Assembly (NCBI GenBank): GCA_050084985.1
Contig: JBITNC010000001.1
Coordinates: 82,832,001-82,896,000, forward strand
DNA length: 64,000 bases
DNA from: Nageia nagi
Lineage: Eukaryota; Pinophyta
Direction of reading: 5' to 3'
Part shown: piece by piece, positions 47,990 through 58,849 of the stretch
How positions within the stretch are numbered: position 1 is the stretch's first letter
How the letters are laid out: the number at the start of each line of letters is the position of its first letter
Translations under genes and position numbers: made by a program
The notes under the pieces: model-generated
Databases searched by the model: none
What the model saw: the letters and a program-made list of their open reading frames with translations, nothing else
Told to the model about the DNA's origin: nothing

Positions 47990-48340
47990 TGAGAAAAAGA
48001 GCGAGTAATTGCTCTCCCCATTAATATGGGAGTCAACATTGTTGTTGTTAAAACCTTTTGCTTCTATTCTTATCTACAAGTTTAAGCAAGAAATTGCCCT
48101 TAGTAGATTGATAAAAGTCAACCCTAGAACATTGTTAAATTTTATAGCTTCCATTATTCTTTGGGATCAAGAATAAGAAATTATTCTCCCCATTGAATTG
48201 GAAGTCAATGTTCTTTTCCTATCATATCCCATCCATTTCAACCCCTTAGAACATCGTTAAAAAGCTTCCATCATTCCTTGGGATCGAGAGTAAGAAATTG
48301 CTCTTCCCTTTGAATTGGAAATCGATGTTCTTCTTCCCTT
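47990..48340 (+). repeat. Tandem repeat in element D 3' UTR, unit about 117 bp
   Basis: Units at about 48002, 48170 and 48287 share TTGGGATCAAGAATAAGAAA-like and CCCCATTGAATTGGAAGTCA-like blocks. Reverse-orientation relatives are at 1-330 in element A. Confidence 0.72.
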
Positions 48341-48780
48341 TCCATTCATTATCATCTACCCATAAATTGAATGTGTGTTACATCTTGTTCCATATCCTTT
48401 GTACATGTTATCATAAAATAAAAAGTATTAGTAGCCAAGTTTGGTAAATGATATAATCTAATACTGCAATTTTTCAAATCGCGAGTGGAATTTCGTTTAC
48501 TCGATGATTGAAATAACAATAAAACTAATAACAATAATCAAAGTATTTATTCAAACTTAGAGATACACCACCAATGTGTAGCACATCAAAGTAAGTTCAT
48601 GATTAAAGTTTAAAATCATGTTTTTAAATTTCTTAAGAATGAATAACAAAATACATAATATATATCATCTATCATTATGTCGATCTTTGTAGCAAACTTG
48701 ATTTTGTATCACCACCTCGATAAATGAGGTAGAATGCATTTGTCTTATTTTCAAGTCTTGTTCAACAAAAAAACCCAATC
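48341..48780. other. Element D 3' UTR between repeat arrays
   Basis: AT-rich; no gene or repeat that I can support. Confidence 0.4.
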
Positions 48781-50930
48781 ATGGAAAAACATGTTTCTAA
48801 TGATTTTTGCAAGAAATGACAATGAAACCCATTATGTTGGGGAAAATAGCAGAATTATCAAACATTAAAATGTTATCTACTTTGAAAAGACTCCACGTCA
48901 CATACATGCTAATGGCAAAGAGCCTATGGAATAAAGTGTTCCATGAAATAGCATATGTAAGCAAGCATGAGTACCTAGTAAGGTGTATAACTTGTTTTTA
49001 AAATACTTTGATTGCAAAAATTTAGAAAATTTATGTTTGATCATAATTTGGGGCAACTATGATTGTCCATGACCCAAAGCAAATCATTTGCCTCTACCAT
49101 CAACCAACAAAATCAAGATTTAAAATATTTATACATAGGTTGATAAACTCAAGTGTATGAGTCTTGACTTAACCACTTACCAACCTCAAGTATATTATCA
49201 CCTACTTATGAGTCTAGTGGTATTTGTATAAGTCTACAATGATAACATATTAGTTTGTTTGTATCTTCTTAAGATACATGACTATGTTTGCTCATCACAT
49301 CATGCCATTAAAAAAAAAAAAAAGATAACCAAATAAACATGCAAACTCGATCATAAATAATTTCATCATGAATCCTTGATAGGACAAACACCATTTATTG
49401 TTTATGATCTTACAATGAATCACGAACTTCGTAGTTCAAATCATATGTCATGTTATGCAGGTTTAGTCATCACTTATTGTTATACGTATTCAGGAAACCC
49501 TAGTCATCAAAAAACATTATTCCAATGATTTTTGTAAAACCTATTCTTCTAGAGTAATAACATAATAATCAAAATTCAAATCAGTGCACACAAAGGGGAC
49601 TTCATGTCATATACCTGACTCGGCTCCATACATTCCCTTGGGGTAAACACCAGACACCCATGTAATGATATATGGAAACAAGCCTTTAGTACCTATTTGG
49701 TGTACAACCAACGTGTGTTCAAAATACTTCAATTGCAAAGCTCAAGAAATCATACTTGGATAATTGGGGTAAATACAATTTCCCATGACCTAAAATCAAA
49801 CCTTATGTTCACCTATAAATGATTGAAACAATAAGGTTAGAATCATTCGTACATTCATCTTACTTGTTCACTAGCTAATATGCATTAGTTTTTTGAATAG
49901 TCTATCATCATCGTCACTGACATCATTAGTCAGTCTAAAAGGGGCCATAATGCTAAGATCAACACCACAATCAAAGTAAGCCCGTGATCACATAGTAAGA
50001 CCATGGCTACATCTCTTTTAAAATGTACCCAAAACATTGTTAATTACAAAATCAAAAGATATATGTCTACTCACGGTTAAGGTAATTAAAATTACTTATA
50101 ACCTAAAATAAGATATTTATGCTCAATATGATTCTAAAATACTTATGCAAAAGATCATCACGAAACCCATTCCGCTGGGTCAAAAGCAGAGAAAAATGAA
50201 AGATGACTTGTACATACAAAACAAGCTTCCTATCACATACTCGCTTTGGCATGCGGAGACAGACTAGAGTCTTGTCATGCAACTGCCATAAACAGCACAC
50301 AGTATGGAGATAAAAATAAGTGAAGTTTTGATATACAACATCACTACCTCAAAATTGTATACATCAAATAAGCTTACCATCACATACTCGCTTCGGTATG
50401 CAGAGACAAACTAGAGTCTTGTCATGCAACTACCATAAACAGCACATAGTGTGGAGATTGATACAAGTGTAGTTTTGATGTATTACAATATCATTTTCAA
50501 AATGTATCAATTGCAAAAGTTAAAAAATCATATTCAGCCATGGCAAGGGCTATCCTCATGACAACACCGGATGATGAAATATGTATAAATAACAAGTTTT
50601 GATTTAGAGAAGCTATAATTATATCCTACCAAAAGATCTTAAGCTTTATACGAAAAAAGATTTTGATGATATTTCTTAAAAATATCATTAACATTTACAA
50701 ATATCAAAGGAGATAAAATGTGATGTATCATTGTTACAGGAGATCATCTTGAAACCCCGTTGTCGGGACAAAGGACAACACCATCAAACTCATATACTAA
50801 AGAGGACTTATACGGTACATGTGTGCTTAGACATGCAAAATGACATAATAGAAATTTCATGCAACTGTCACACAAGCTCAACACATTGTCATACCGAAAA
50901 TAGTCACTTCTAAAGTATATTCAAATTTGT
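48780..50930 (+). repeat. Long diverged tandem repeats in element D 3' UTR, unit about 590-720 bp
   Basis: Anchor block (GAAACCCATTCCGCTGGGTC and variants) recurs near 48823, 49535, 50163 and 50750. Each is followed by CATACTCGC... or related sequence and by AATTGCAAAA-type blocks. A similar block is found once in B (about 22670-22860). Confidence 0.65.
50221..50460 (+). repeat. 147-bp direct duplication within the D repeat array
   Basis: AAGCTTCCTATCACATACTC at 50223 and AAGCTTACCATCACATACTC at 50370; both continue with AGACTAGAGTCTTGTCATGC-like sequence and CATAAACAGCACA. Offset 147 bases. Confidence 0.85.
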
Positions 50931-51113
50931 TTTCAAAACTACATCAAATGTCAAATGAAAACACATTTTATCATAATTTGATCAAAATTTTGATTCATTT
51001 AAGAAATTGAGTCAAAACTTATATCATAAAAAAGCAACAACAAATAATCAAGTGACAAATCTTCTCATCCTATATTTTTGAAATCATCAACCACATTTCT
51101 CGGTTGATAATTC

Positions 51114-51127
51114 AAAAAGGGGCAAAA
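51114..51127 (+). promoter_or_regulatory. Polypurine tract of element D
   Basis: AAAAAGGGGCAAAA directly before the 3' LTR, one pyrimidine. Confidence 0.8.
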
Positions 51128-51955
51128 TGTAGACACCTAAAAATGTCCCTTTTTAACTAGTAAAAATTGAAATAATCATAACTCTTTATACAAGCCTCAA
51201 ACAAGCTTGAAAAATCCATTATTGGATAGCTCTCATCGAGTACATGCAAAACGAGTGGTCACATGATCCCTTTTTGATAAAAATTGACTATTTGGCGATC
51301 ATGTTAATATTGTTATAAAAATTGAAAACCAGTCGCCGGCGACCCAAAACAAACGCCGACGTTTTGGGATGATCGCCGACGACTCTGTAATAGCCGAATA
51401 GAAACCAAAATAGTGAGAGAAAGTTGAAATGCTTCATTTTTCCAAGATGATGTGGATAGAGGGGGTCAGTTACGACCTACGGTGGCTTTTCATTTCCCCT
51501 TACCAGCCTTGGAACATCTCACCCAAAATCTATAAATGCAAGCCAATACAAAGCAATAGAGACAGGATCTTGACCCATTTTTGAAGTAGGGTAATGCTGC
51601 CAAAATCTTGTGAGCTAATACCTTCTATTGTTTTATGCTAGTTTCAATTTAATATATGTCATACATAGATGCTTTGATGTTATTATCTTTTGCATGTGTA
51701 TAGGATTTATAGGTTGTCCATATCAAGGAGAGAAGCAAGCAAATCAAAAAATAATGAAGATCTAATACCTTCATTTTGGCAAATGGCATTTGTAAAAGTC
51801 CCTTCCAAGGGTAAATTGTAGTTTGAGCTGAAAATCAATATCAATTTACAATTACAACATTTCTACCTATTTTACATAATTTGAGGTTCAGTGAAAATCT
51901 AAGAATAATTGTATTTTATGTTATTCTACATTCCAGCTCTATTTTCACTGTAACA
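51128..51955 (+). repeat. Element D 3' LTR
   Basis: TGTAGACACC to CACTGTAACA, 828 bp; followed by CAACC (51956-51960). Lacks 21 bases present in the 5' LTR within the GC-rich repeat. Confidence 0.95.
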
Positions 51956-51960
51956 CAACC

Positions 51961-53460
51961 ACATGATCCGAAAGGGATTGATGATTCTTAAAATTCCTAA
52001 ATCATGCTTAGAGATGACAAAGCCATTGAAGTTGAAGGCATGGGAGCTATGGAGGTGTCCAAAAATGAAGGTAAAAAGAATTTAAATGATGTCTATTACA
52101 TTCCAAAATTAAAACATAATTTTTTGAGTGTTGGAAAAATGATGGAAAAGAACTACAAACTTGTGTTTGAGGATAGAAAAGGTATGATTTATGATAGGAA
52201 TCAAGGGCATAAGCATGTCCCCACTATTGAAATTATAAATAATAGATTGTTTCCTCTCCAATTTGGTGAGAAAATCTCAAAATTTGCTAATGTTGCTATT
52301 GATGATAAGAGTTGGCTTTGGCATTTGAGATACAGGCATCTCATCTTTGCAAGTTTGAAGAGTTTGGTATCAAATGAGATGGTGTATGGGTTACCCAATG
52401 TACAAGATCACAAAGAAGTGTGTACTAGATGTGCTATGGGAAAGCATTCAAGATCAACCTTCCTAAAATATCAAGGATGGAGAGCCTGTTATCCCCTCCA
52501 TTTGGTGCACAATGATATCTGTGGGCTAATGCAAAATAAAAGTATTGGTAAAAGTGTTTATTTCCTTACCTTCATTGATGATTATACAAGAATGTGTTGG
52601 ATTTACTTTCTTAAGCATAAGGATGAAGCTTTTCACACTTTAAGGAGTTCAAGAATAATATTGAAAAGCAAAGCAGTTACTATTTAAAAGCCTTAAGAAT
52701 AGATAAAGGGGGGAGTTTTGTAGTAACAAATTCTTGCAATATTATAAAGATTATGGTGTGAGAAGGCAATTCACTATTTCCTACACTCCATAATAAAATG
52801 ATGTAGGTGAACATAAAAATAGAACTTTAGCTAATATGGCAATAAGCATGCTCCAAACTAAAGGTTTAAATAATATTTACTAGGCTAAAGCTATTAGGAC
52901 AATAGTGTATATTTTAAATAAAATTCCTACCTCTAGTTTGGATGGCATAACTCCTTTTGAGGCATGGTATGAGAAAATAATAAATATAAATCATTTCAAA
53001 GTATTTTGTTTCTTGGATTATATGCATGTTCCAAAGGAACAAAAAATTATACCCAAAAAGTGAACCTTGCATATTTATTGGCTACTATGAATCAAGCAAA
53101 GCATATAAATTGTACAATCCTAAAAATCACTAAGTTTTTATTTCTAGATATGTTATTTTTGATGAAGGGAAAGCATGGGGTCATCAAAAATAAGTTGTTG
53201 ATGCTGTATCTTTTGAGAAAAGCTCTTCTAATGTATAGTATACTTTTCATTATAGCTAATAACTTGTGCATCCCATTGCATTAAAAAGTCCACAAAATAC
53301 CACACAAGTTCATCCCAAAGATGGTTCAAGTAATGGTGCAACTTCTTCCAGCAAAAATGGTAATGTAAGAGGTAATAGAACACTTGTAAATCACCCTCCA
53401 TCTCAAATGCTAGATCAAATTTTTTTAAAAAGGGTAATAAGAGGACAAGCTAAAAAGTAG
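51961..53460 (+). pseudogene. Protease remainder and integrase of element F
   Basis: The frame resumes after D with the protease remainder. The most open part (52004-52687) has YIPKLKHNFLSVGKMMEKNY, then the pre-integrase region WHLRYRHLIFASLKSLVSNE and CTRCAMGKHSRSTFLKYQGW, giving the H-C-C zinc site, then LHLVHNDICGLMQNKSIGKS (first catalytic Asp), YFLTFIDDYTRMCWIYFLKH. After a shift: DYGVRRQFTISYTP (the usual glutamate region follows damaged) and IPTSSLDGITPFEAWYEKII. The C-terminal part to 53460 is broken. Copia order places this before RT. Confidence 0.9.
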
Positions 53461-54330
53461 ATCAAGTAATTAAAAGGCTTGAAAATCTCCATTTGTATAG
53501 TGATGCATTGGATGGTGAACCAAAGGGTGGAATGGCTAGTTTTGCATTAGTAGCTACTACTAATTTAGAGCCTTCTTGTTTTGAATATGCTTATATTAAT
53601 GATGCTTAGATGAAGGAAATGGAAGAAGAGATGCATTCCATTGAAAATAATGATACATGGGAGCTTGTTGAGCTTCCAAAAGGGAAAAAGTTTGTAGGCT
53701 CTAAATGGGTCTATAAAATAAAGTTTAATGCTAATGGTACTATTGAGAGATACAAGGCTAAGTTAGTAACCAAAGGCTTCACATAGAGATATGGAATTGA
53801 CTATAAGGAGATCTTTTTCCCTATTTCTAGAAAAGAAACCATCAGAATAGTTCTCTCCATTGATGCTCACAAAATTAGGAAAGTGTGCCACTTGGATGTC
53901 AAAAGTGCATTCTTGAATGGGTTTCTTGATGAAGAAGTATTTGTTATACAACCCCAAGGTTTTGAAGAGAGAGGTAAAGAGAATCATTTATACAAGTTGA
54001 AGAAGGCATTGTATGGCCTCAAGCATTCCCCCCAATATTGGTACTCATGGATAGATGGGTATTTTTATAATTATGGATTCATAAGGAGCAAAAGTGAATC
54101 AAATCTCTACATGGGTAGCAATTCAATAGGATAAACTAGTTTGTTTATATATTTATGATCTTATTTACATGGGTAGCAATTCTAGTTTAAATGATGCTTT
54201 TAAATGCTCCATGATGCAAGAATCTAAGATGAAAGATCTTGATGTTTTGCACTATTTTTTGGGTTTGGAGTTTTTTGAATATGATAATCAAATTTTATTG
54301 CTCAAACCAAGTATACTAATGATCTATTAC
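53461..54330 (+). pseudogene. Reverse transcriptase of element F
   Basis: Copia RT: MKEMEEEMHSIENNDTWELV, KGKKFVGSKWVYKIKFNANG, GIDYKEIFFPISRKETIRIV, VCHLDVKSAFLNGFLDEEVF, VIQPQGFEERGKENHLYKLK, KALYGLKHSPQYWYSW. The catalytic Y-V-D-D region near 54150 reads YIYDLIYMGSN, so one catalytic Asp is lost. Stops near 53608, 53784 and 54132. Confidence 0.92.
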
Positions 54331-55137
54331 ACAAGTTTGGTCTAGATAATTGCATAGTTGTTGTCAATCCTATTGCACATGGAGAGCACTTGAATGAATA
54401 ATATGGGGTTGTTGAAGCTTATGTACACATCTACCAAAGCCTAGTTAGGAGCTTGATGTTCCTCACAAATTCTAGACCTAATATCTATCATGCTATCTCA
54501 CTTGTGTCTAGATACATGAATGCCCCTTCAAAAAAACATCTAATGTAGCAAAAATAATTTTGAGATATGTGAAAGGCACACCAATTTTTGGCATCCACTA
54601 CCTTAATAACAAAGCTATCAAACTTTGTAGGTATAGTGATAGTGATTGGGGTAATAATATTAATGATCAAAAGTCTACTTATGGTAATCTTCTTAGCCTT
54701 GGATCTGGGCTAGTTACTTGGTCTTTCCATAAAAAAAAATTGTAGCACTATCCTCCATTAAAATTGAGTACATTTCCATCACCACTACCAATGCATAAGC
54801 ATTATGGATGCAAAATCTACTTGAAGAGATTGGAGAAATGCAAGTTGGTACCACCACTCTATACTATGATAACCAAAGTACCATTCAACTAGCAAATAAC
54901 CTTGTGCACCATTATAGATCCAAATATTTTTACATGAAGTACAATTTCATTAGAGATATGGTGGAGAAGAAAGTTGTTAAATTGCATTATTGCAACACTA
55001 AGGATAATTTGGTAGACTTATTCACCAAGAGCATTGCTACATGTCAATTTGTAAAGCTGAGAGACTACCTAGTAAACCCTCTCACCTTTAAGGGGGAGTA
55101 TGTTGGAGCATTTTCTTTTTCAAACTCATCAGTATGA
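54331..55137 (+). pseudogene. RNase H of element F
   Basis: LRYVKGTPIFGIHYL-like start at 54560, IKLCRYSDSDWGNNINDQKS (first Asp region), LLSLGSGLVTWSFHKKK, then after a shift YYDNQSTIQLANNLVHHYRS, YNFIRDMVEKKVVKLHYCNT and DNLVDLFTKSIATCQFVKLR. The ORF reads through the PPT into the LTR and stops at 55135-55137. Two or three frame breaks. Confidence 0.92.
55090..55100 (+). promoter_or_regulatory. Polypurine tract of element F
   Basis: AAGGGGGAGTA immediately before the 3' LTR, the usual plant copia form. Confidence 0.88.
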
Positions 55138-55509
55138 AATGCAACCATATTTAATCCTAGGTCAAAACTTGACCACATTTTTGGAGATCCCCTACATTTT
55201 GATATAGTTCCTAGATAGTTATGAGCTATTTATGGTTTTTGATCCATTTTTCTTCATTGCACATTCCTGTAGGGTTTGCTACTTATCTAGGATGATGGGA
55301 GAGTCATCTAGATCATGAATATAACTCTCATTTAGCTAATTTGATGATATTTTAGTGTATTTATGTAACTTTACTCAAGCATTCATTTTTGTAAAAGTTG
55401 TAACCTCAATGAGCTCAGATCAGTTACTCATTAAGGGCTTATAAGTTGTACTTCAAATTTGCTAAATAAACTATCTTACTATGTGTTCTAGTTTGAGTTT
55501 ATTCTTTTG
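55101..55509 (+). repeat. Element F 3' LTR
   Basis: TGTTGGAGCATTTTC to TTATTCTTTTG (CA end decayed to TG); followed by target duplication TTGAT at 55510-55514. Confidence 0.92.
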
Positions 55510-55514
55510 TTGAT

Positions 55515-56000
55515 GTGGTCAAACTAAAAGTACCCCAAAAAATCAGTCCTCCTACCACTCAAAATCCTAGCTTGATAAATATCTACAAACTCAACCTCGA
55601 GCTCATCCAATACTAGCTATAAATAGTATGGCTTAAATTGAACATGATCAAAAACTAGATGAGATGGCATATCCCTATAGGATCCCACATCCTTGTGAAT
55701 CCCATCCATATTATGTAGGTAAAAATCACTCCTCCACATCATGATTCTAGCTAGGTACTTGACATGGCTATCAAATCTAGGAACAAGCAATCCTGAGGGA
55801 TAAGCATATGCAATATGTTTATATGCCCATGCCTAAAAAGTAATCATCATTAAAAATGAAGCTCTATGATCCTAAGAATAAAAAATAAGTCCCTATAAAT
55901 CTAGGCCAACAAAGTCAGTACCTAAGCATACATAGTACTATGTTGAATCATGTGTGTAACAATGGTTAGCAAAGACCAAGAGAACCTACCACTACCTATA
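55515..56000 (-). pseudogene. Antisense PMD protein gene of element C, domain part
   Basis: The minus-strand frame with only three stops in about 130 codons reads DHRASFLMMITF, AWAYKHIAYAYPSGLLVPRF, DSHVKYLARIMMWRSDFYLH, NMDGIHKDVGSYRDMPSHLV, FDHVQFKPYYL, VLDELEVEFVDIYQARILSG, RRTDFLGYF. B reads LQAWAYKHIHMAHPHGFQVP, DGIHHDVAYYHNFLSHLVYD, QVRFRPY, RKVRVLSGRSMDFLEYFYF. This is the C-terminal part of the plant mobile domain. The N-terminal part (ERW and TFHLP blocks in B) is missing here; similarity to B ends near 56000. The gene continues at 38888 beyond element F. Confidence 0.82.
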
Positions 56001-56523
56001 ATGACCCACCCAATTGCACTTTTAAGAATCAAGTACCATCAATGTTCTAATGAGATTCAATTTGAATTAAGCTATGTGATGATAAGTTTCAGATAGTGAT
56101 ATGCTTTATTATGTTGGTTTGATGCTATATTTGAGATATTTTGACACAAGTTATAGGTTAAATTGAGATAAAAAGTATGAAAAAGACCTAAGGAACTAAG
56201 GGTGAATTGGTAATAGGAACAAAATGGTAAGAATGAAGAAATAATTAGCATTGGTTTACTAATAAACCCTAATGACCATCATAGATCATAAAGTTGCATG
56301 GTAGAATATTTAGTCATGAATTTTGATTTTCATAATGAATGTGTGTGGATTAACAATTTATCCTACAAAATGAGATGACCATCATAAATAAGATGTGTGA
56401 TTAACTTTCTATGTTGAATTTTCCCAATTTAAATTCAAAAAAGGAAGGTAAGGAATATTCCCTTCCTTTAAATTTGAATTTTTACTTATAGTTTTGAGTA
56501 AGTGAAAATTAAAATAATATAGT
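56001..56523 (+). other. Element C distal 3' region
   Basis: No gene seen. Not clearly alignable with B (21000-23068), so one of them has a deletion or replacement here. No strong PPT is visible before the LTR. Confidence 0.5.
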
Positions 56524-56884
56524 TTTAGACATCTAAAAAAGACCCCTCTTTTAATAAATGAAAGAGGGGAATAAAATTTTAGGCAAATAATAAAGTTTAC
56601 CAAAGTCTTTTGATTGCTAGCAATCTAGTACAATCATCGATGATCATATCCGATCATTGGTGCCCGATGGGTAATCATTAGTGATCATGCAAATAGAAAA
56701 CATAAAGGAAAAATAGAAAAATCAAGCACCCAAAGAAATAAGCTAGTAGATCAAGGATGAGTCATCCTTGATCCAACATTTTCCTTGCATAGATATAATC
56801 TATGATAAGGTTGGATGAGATTTTTCATCCACTCTTGCATTTCAAAATACCAACTAGTGTTACCTTAGAAAATCTATAAATTGA
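56524..56884 (+). repeat. Element C 3' LTR, first part, cut by element E
   Basis: TTTAGACATCTAAAAAAGAC aligns with the start of the other B/C LTRs; U3 has CATTGGTG and CATTAGTGATC repeats (56625-56690). The CTATAAATT block at 56873 is the TATA region, after which E begins. Confidence 0.82.
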
Positions 56885-57467
56885 TGGAATTGAAATATTC
56901 CATAACCTAAGAACACTTGTAGGACCTTCATCAATTATAGTAATCAATCATTCTAAACTAAGAACTCAAGAAGCATTCTCACATAGTAACACAAGATGTA
57001 TAGTGGTTCCTCCATCACATGGAGTACTCCACTTTAGGTCTTCTTTTCACTATACTCTCAAACAATATACACTCATATGGATCTCAACCATGACTCTGCT
57101 TAGCATGAAGCATAGCTTGCATGCTCAAGACCTTACTAACTAAGATCTATACTAACAACTTCCCATCTTCATCTACTTACAAATCTTTATAAAATGAGCT
57201 CCTTTTATAGGACTCAAAACTAACCTTAGCTAGTTAACTAACCTAACCACAATAGGTTAGTTAACCCTAAGTTACAATAAAGAATTACATTAAATTGTTA
57301 GTGGAGACACTATTCCATCTAACAATATTATTTTAAATTGGGTGGAGAATACTATTCCACCCACCATGCATGAACCTCATTATCACCTAATAACCAAATT
57401 TAGTTGATTATTAATATGCTAAGTATATTAATTACAAAATACCATAAATAACATTATAATTCTAACA
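56885..57467 (-). repeat. Element E 3' LTR
   Basis: 583 bp, TG...CA ends on the minus strand. The minus-strand TATAAAA at 57204-57210 is a good TATA box. An internal GGTTAGTTAACTAG-type palindrome lies at about 57230-57270. Confidence 0.75.
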
Positions 57468-57478
57468 CTCCCTCTTAA
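57468..57478 (-). promoter_or_regulatory. Polypurine tract of element E
   Basis: The minus strand reads AAGAGGGAG directly before the LTR start TGTTAGAATT. Confidence 0.7.
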
Positions 57479-58243
57479 TGTTATTTTGGGAATGATTAGA
57501 AAAATAACTATTTTACAAAGAGGTTTTAATCATGCTACAAAGTGTACATATAGCCAAATAAAGCTTTACAATTTTGAGAGAAAGGAGACTTTTTGAGACT
57601 TTATATAAAGGAGAAGGTTGAAGATCCAAATGCCAAAAGCTAAGAAGTCTCATAGTTGTTGTCATAAGTAATCTGTAATCTCTTAGAGAAAACCTGCAAA
57701 CTACAATTAGCTTATAATAAGATCAATTAGAAGTATTATACATTCATATCAATATGAATCAAATCATAATTTCCATACACTAATCATAATAAAGCATATA
57801 AAGATGTTAATAAATCATAAATGCATAAGAATAAGGATGACATAAATCATCAACTATGATATCTAAGAATATCACATGTATATATCAAGATGTGTGCACT
57901 ATCAACTAATTGATATGCATAAAAAATTAAAAAAGTAATACTTTAATTTATCTGTATTGTTTATCATTCTTTATTTTGTATTTATTTCTTGCTATTGTAT
58001 TTGTTTTATATGAGGGGTTTCATCATGACAATACAACCAACTGGACATTTTCTCCCCCTTGATGACAACTTCATCAAACAAATACTTGTGTGACAATGTG
58101 ATAGGAATCATGCCAAGAATAAAGTCCAATTTGACCAATATGGACATCAAGATTTAAAGGCAAAACAAATATCATAAGGCACAAAAGGCCACCTTAATTA
58201 CCATAGGAAGATGCATAAAGCCATAAGGTGCCATAAAGAAACA
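57479..58243. other. Element E interior next to the LTR
   Basis: No coding frame. A minus-strand GATGAAGTTGTCATCAAGGG followed by GGGAGAAAATG (58048-58078) resembles a second purine tract. Otherwise AT-rich. Confidence 0.45.
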
Positions 58244-58445
58244 TGACTTGACCAAGAGGAGGTTATAATGTCACACAAGAAATAGACTTGACTTTACCAA
58301 GAGTGAGTCAAGAAGACATAATAAATAAGCTTGAATTTACCAAAAGTGAGTCAAGATGCCACAACAAAGAAACTTAACTTTACCAATATTGAGTTAAGAT
58401 GTTATAATAAAGAAACTTGACTTTACCAAGAGTGAGTCAAGATTT
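58244..58445. repeat. 43-bp tandem repeat, each unit a hairpin
   Basis: Five units. Arms CTTGACT and AGTCAAG are separated by 12 bases (58287-58312 and 58416-58441); one unit has CTTAACT with AGTTAAG (58373-58398), keeping complementarity. TTGACT on both strands also fits the W-box core. Confidence 0.8.
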
Positions 58446-58613
58446 TAGATTTAGAAGTCCATCTTAATCATGCTACTAGTTAAGAGGGAAATAATGAAAT
58501 TAGTAGCATGAATCAATCAAAATGATTCAAATTTCATTAACAATATCTAAATAATCCATAATCATGGATCTATCTTCCATCGTCATGGAAGTAGAAAAGA
58601 GTGTGGCCACTAG

Positions 58614-58800
58614 TGCACTATAAGTCATCACAGAGATGCCAAGCCAATACTTATAGTCATCAAAAGATACTTAGATTTATGTTGCACTATAAGTCATCAT
58701 AGAGGATTCCAAGACAATACTTATAGTCAACAAAGATACTTGGATTTTATGTTGCACTATAAATAATCACAAAGGATACCAAGCCAATACTTATAGTCAC
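58614..58800. repeat. 69-bp tandem repeat with 9-bp inverted arms
   Basis: Three units. Arms ACTATAAGT and ACTTATAGT at 58617-58625/58649-58657, 58686-58694/58719-58727 and, with one mismatch, 58756-58764/58789-58797. Confidence 0.85.
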
Positions 58801-58849
58801 CTACTATATATAAAATATGTGTTGATTATCATTACAAATGAGAGCATGC

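Larger units (their letters stand above)
40465..51955 (+). mobile_element. Element D: pol-less Ty3/gypsy (Tat-like) retrotransposon, 11.5 kb
   Basis: LTRs 40465-41313 and 51128-51955, PBS 41317-41336, PPT 51114-51127, exact 5-bp duplication CAACC. By eye the LTRs differ by about 35-40 single bases, mostly transitions, plus one 21-bp indel (around 40719), so D is the youngest element here. It contains an upstream 443-codon ORF, gag and protease, then jumps directly to the 3' UTR; RT, RNase H, integrase, ORF X, ORF Y and the PMD gene are absent. It could move only with enzymes supplied by another element. Confidence 0.95.
38894..55509 (+). mobile_element. Element F: Ty1/copia retrotransposon interrupted by element D
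   Basis: LTRs at 38894-39351 and 55101-55509, PBS at 39355, PPT at 55090-55100 and an exact TTGAT duplication. Removing D (40465-51955 plus one CAACC) restores one copia element of about 5.1 kb with gag, protease, integrase, RT and RNase H in the copia order (integrase before RT). It is inserted in the antisense PMD gene region of element C. Stops and shifts occur in every domain. Confidence 0.95.
4084..56884 (+). mobile_element. Element C: Ty3/gypsy (Tat-like) retrotransposon, interrupted by B, F (with D) and E
   Basis: C is present in pieces: 4084-4587 (5' LTR, first part), 23976-24302 (5' LTR, second part), 24303-38893 (internal), 55515-56523 (internal) and 56524-56884 (start of 3' LTR). 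The two 5' LTR parts join across element B at a duplicated GTATG, and the internal parts join across element F at a duplicated TTGAT. The antisense PMD gene reads across the F junction, which confirms continuity. Order inside: PBS, leader, gag, protease, RT, two RNase H, integrase, ORF X, ORF Y, 3' UTR motif, antisense PMD gene. Every coding region has stops or shifts. Its 3' LTR is cut by element E. Confidence 0.88.

Noticed and set aside
58244-58800. CRISPR-like array
   Set aside because: Repeats are diverged, with no unique spacers of constant length, in a plant retroelement context.
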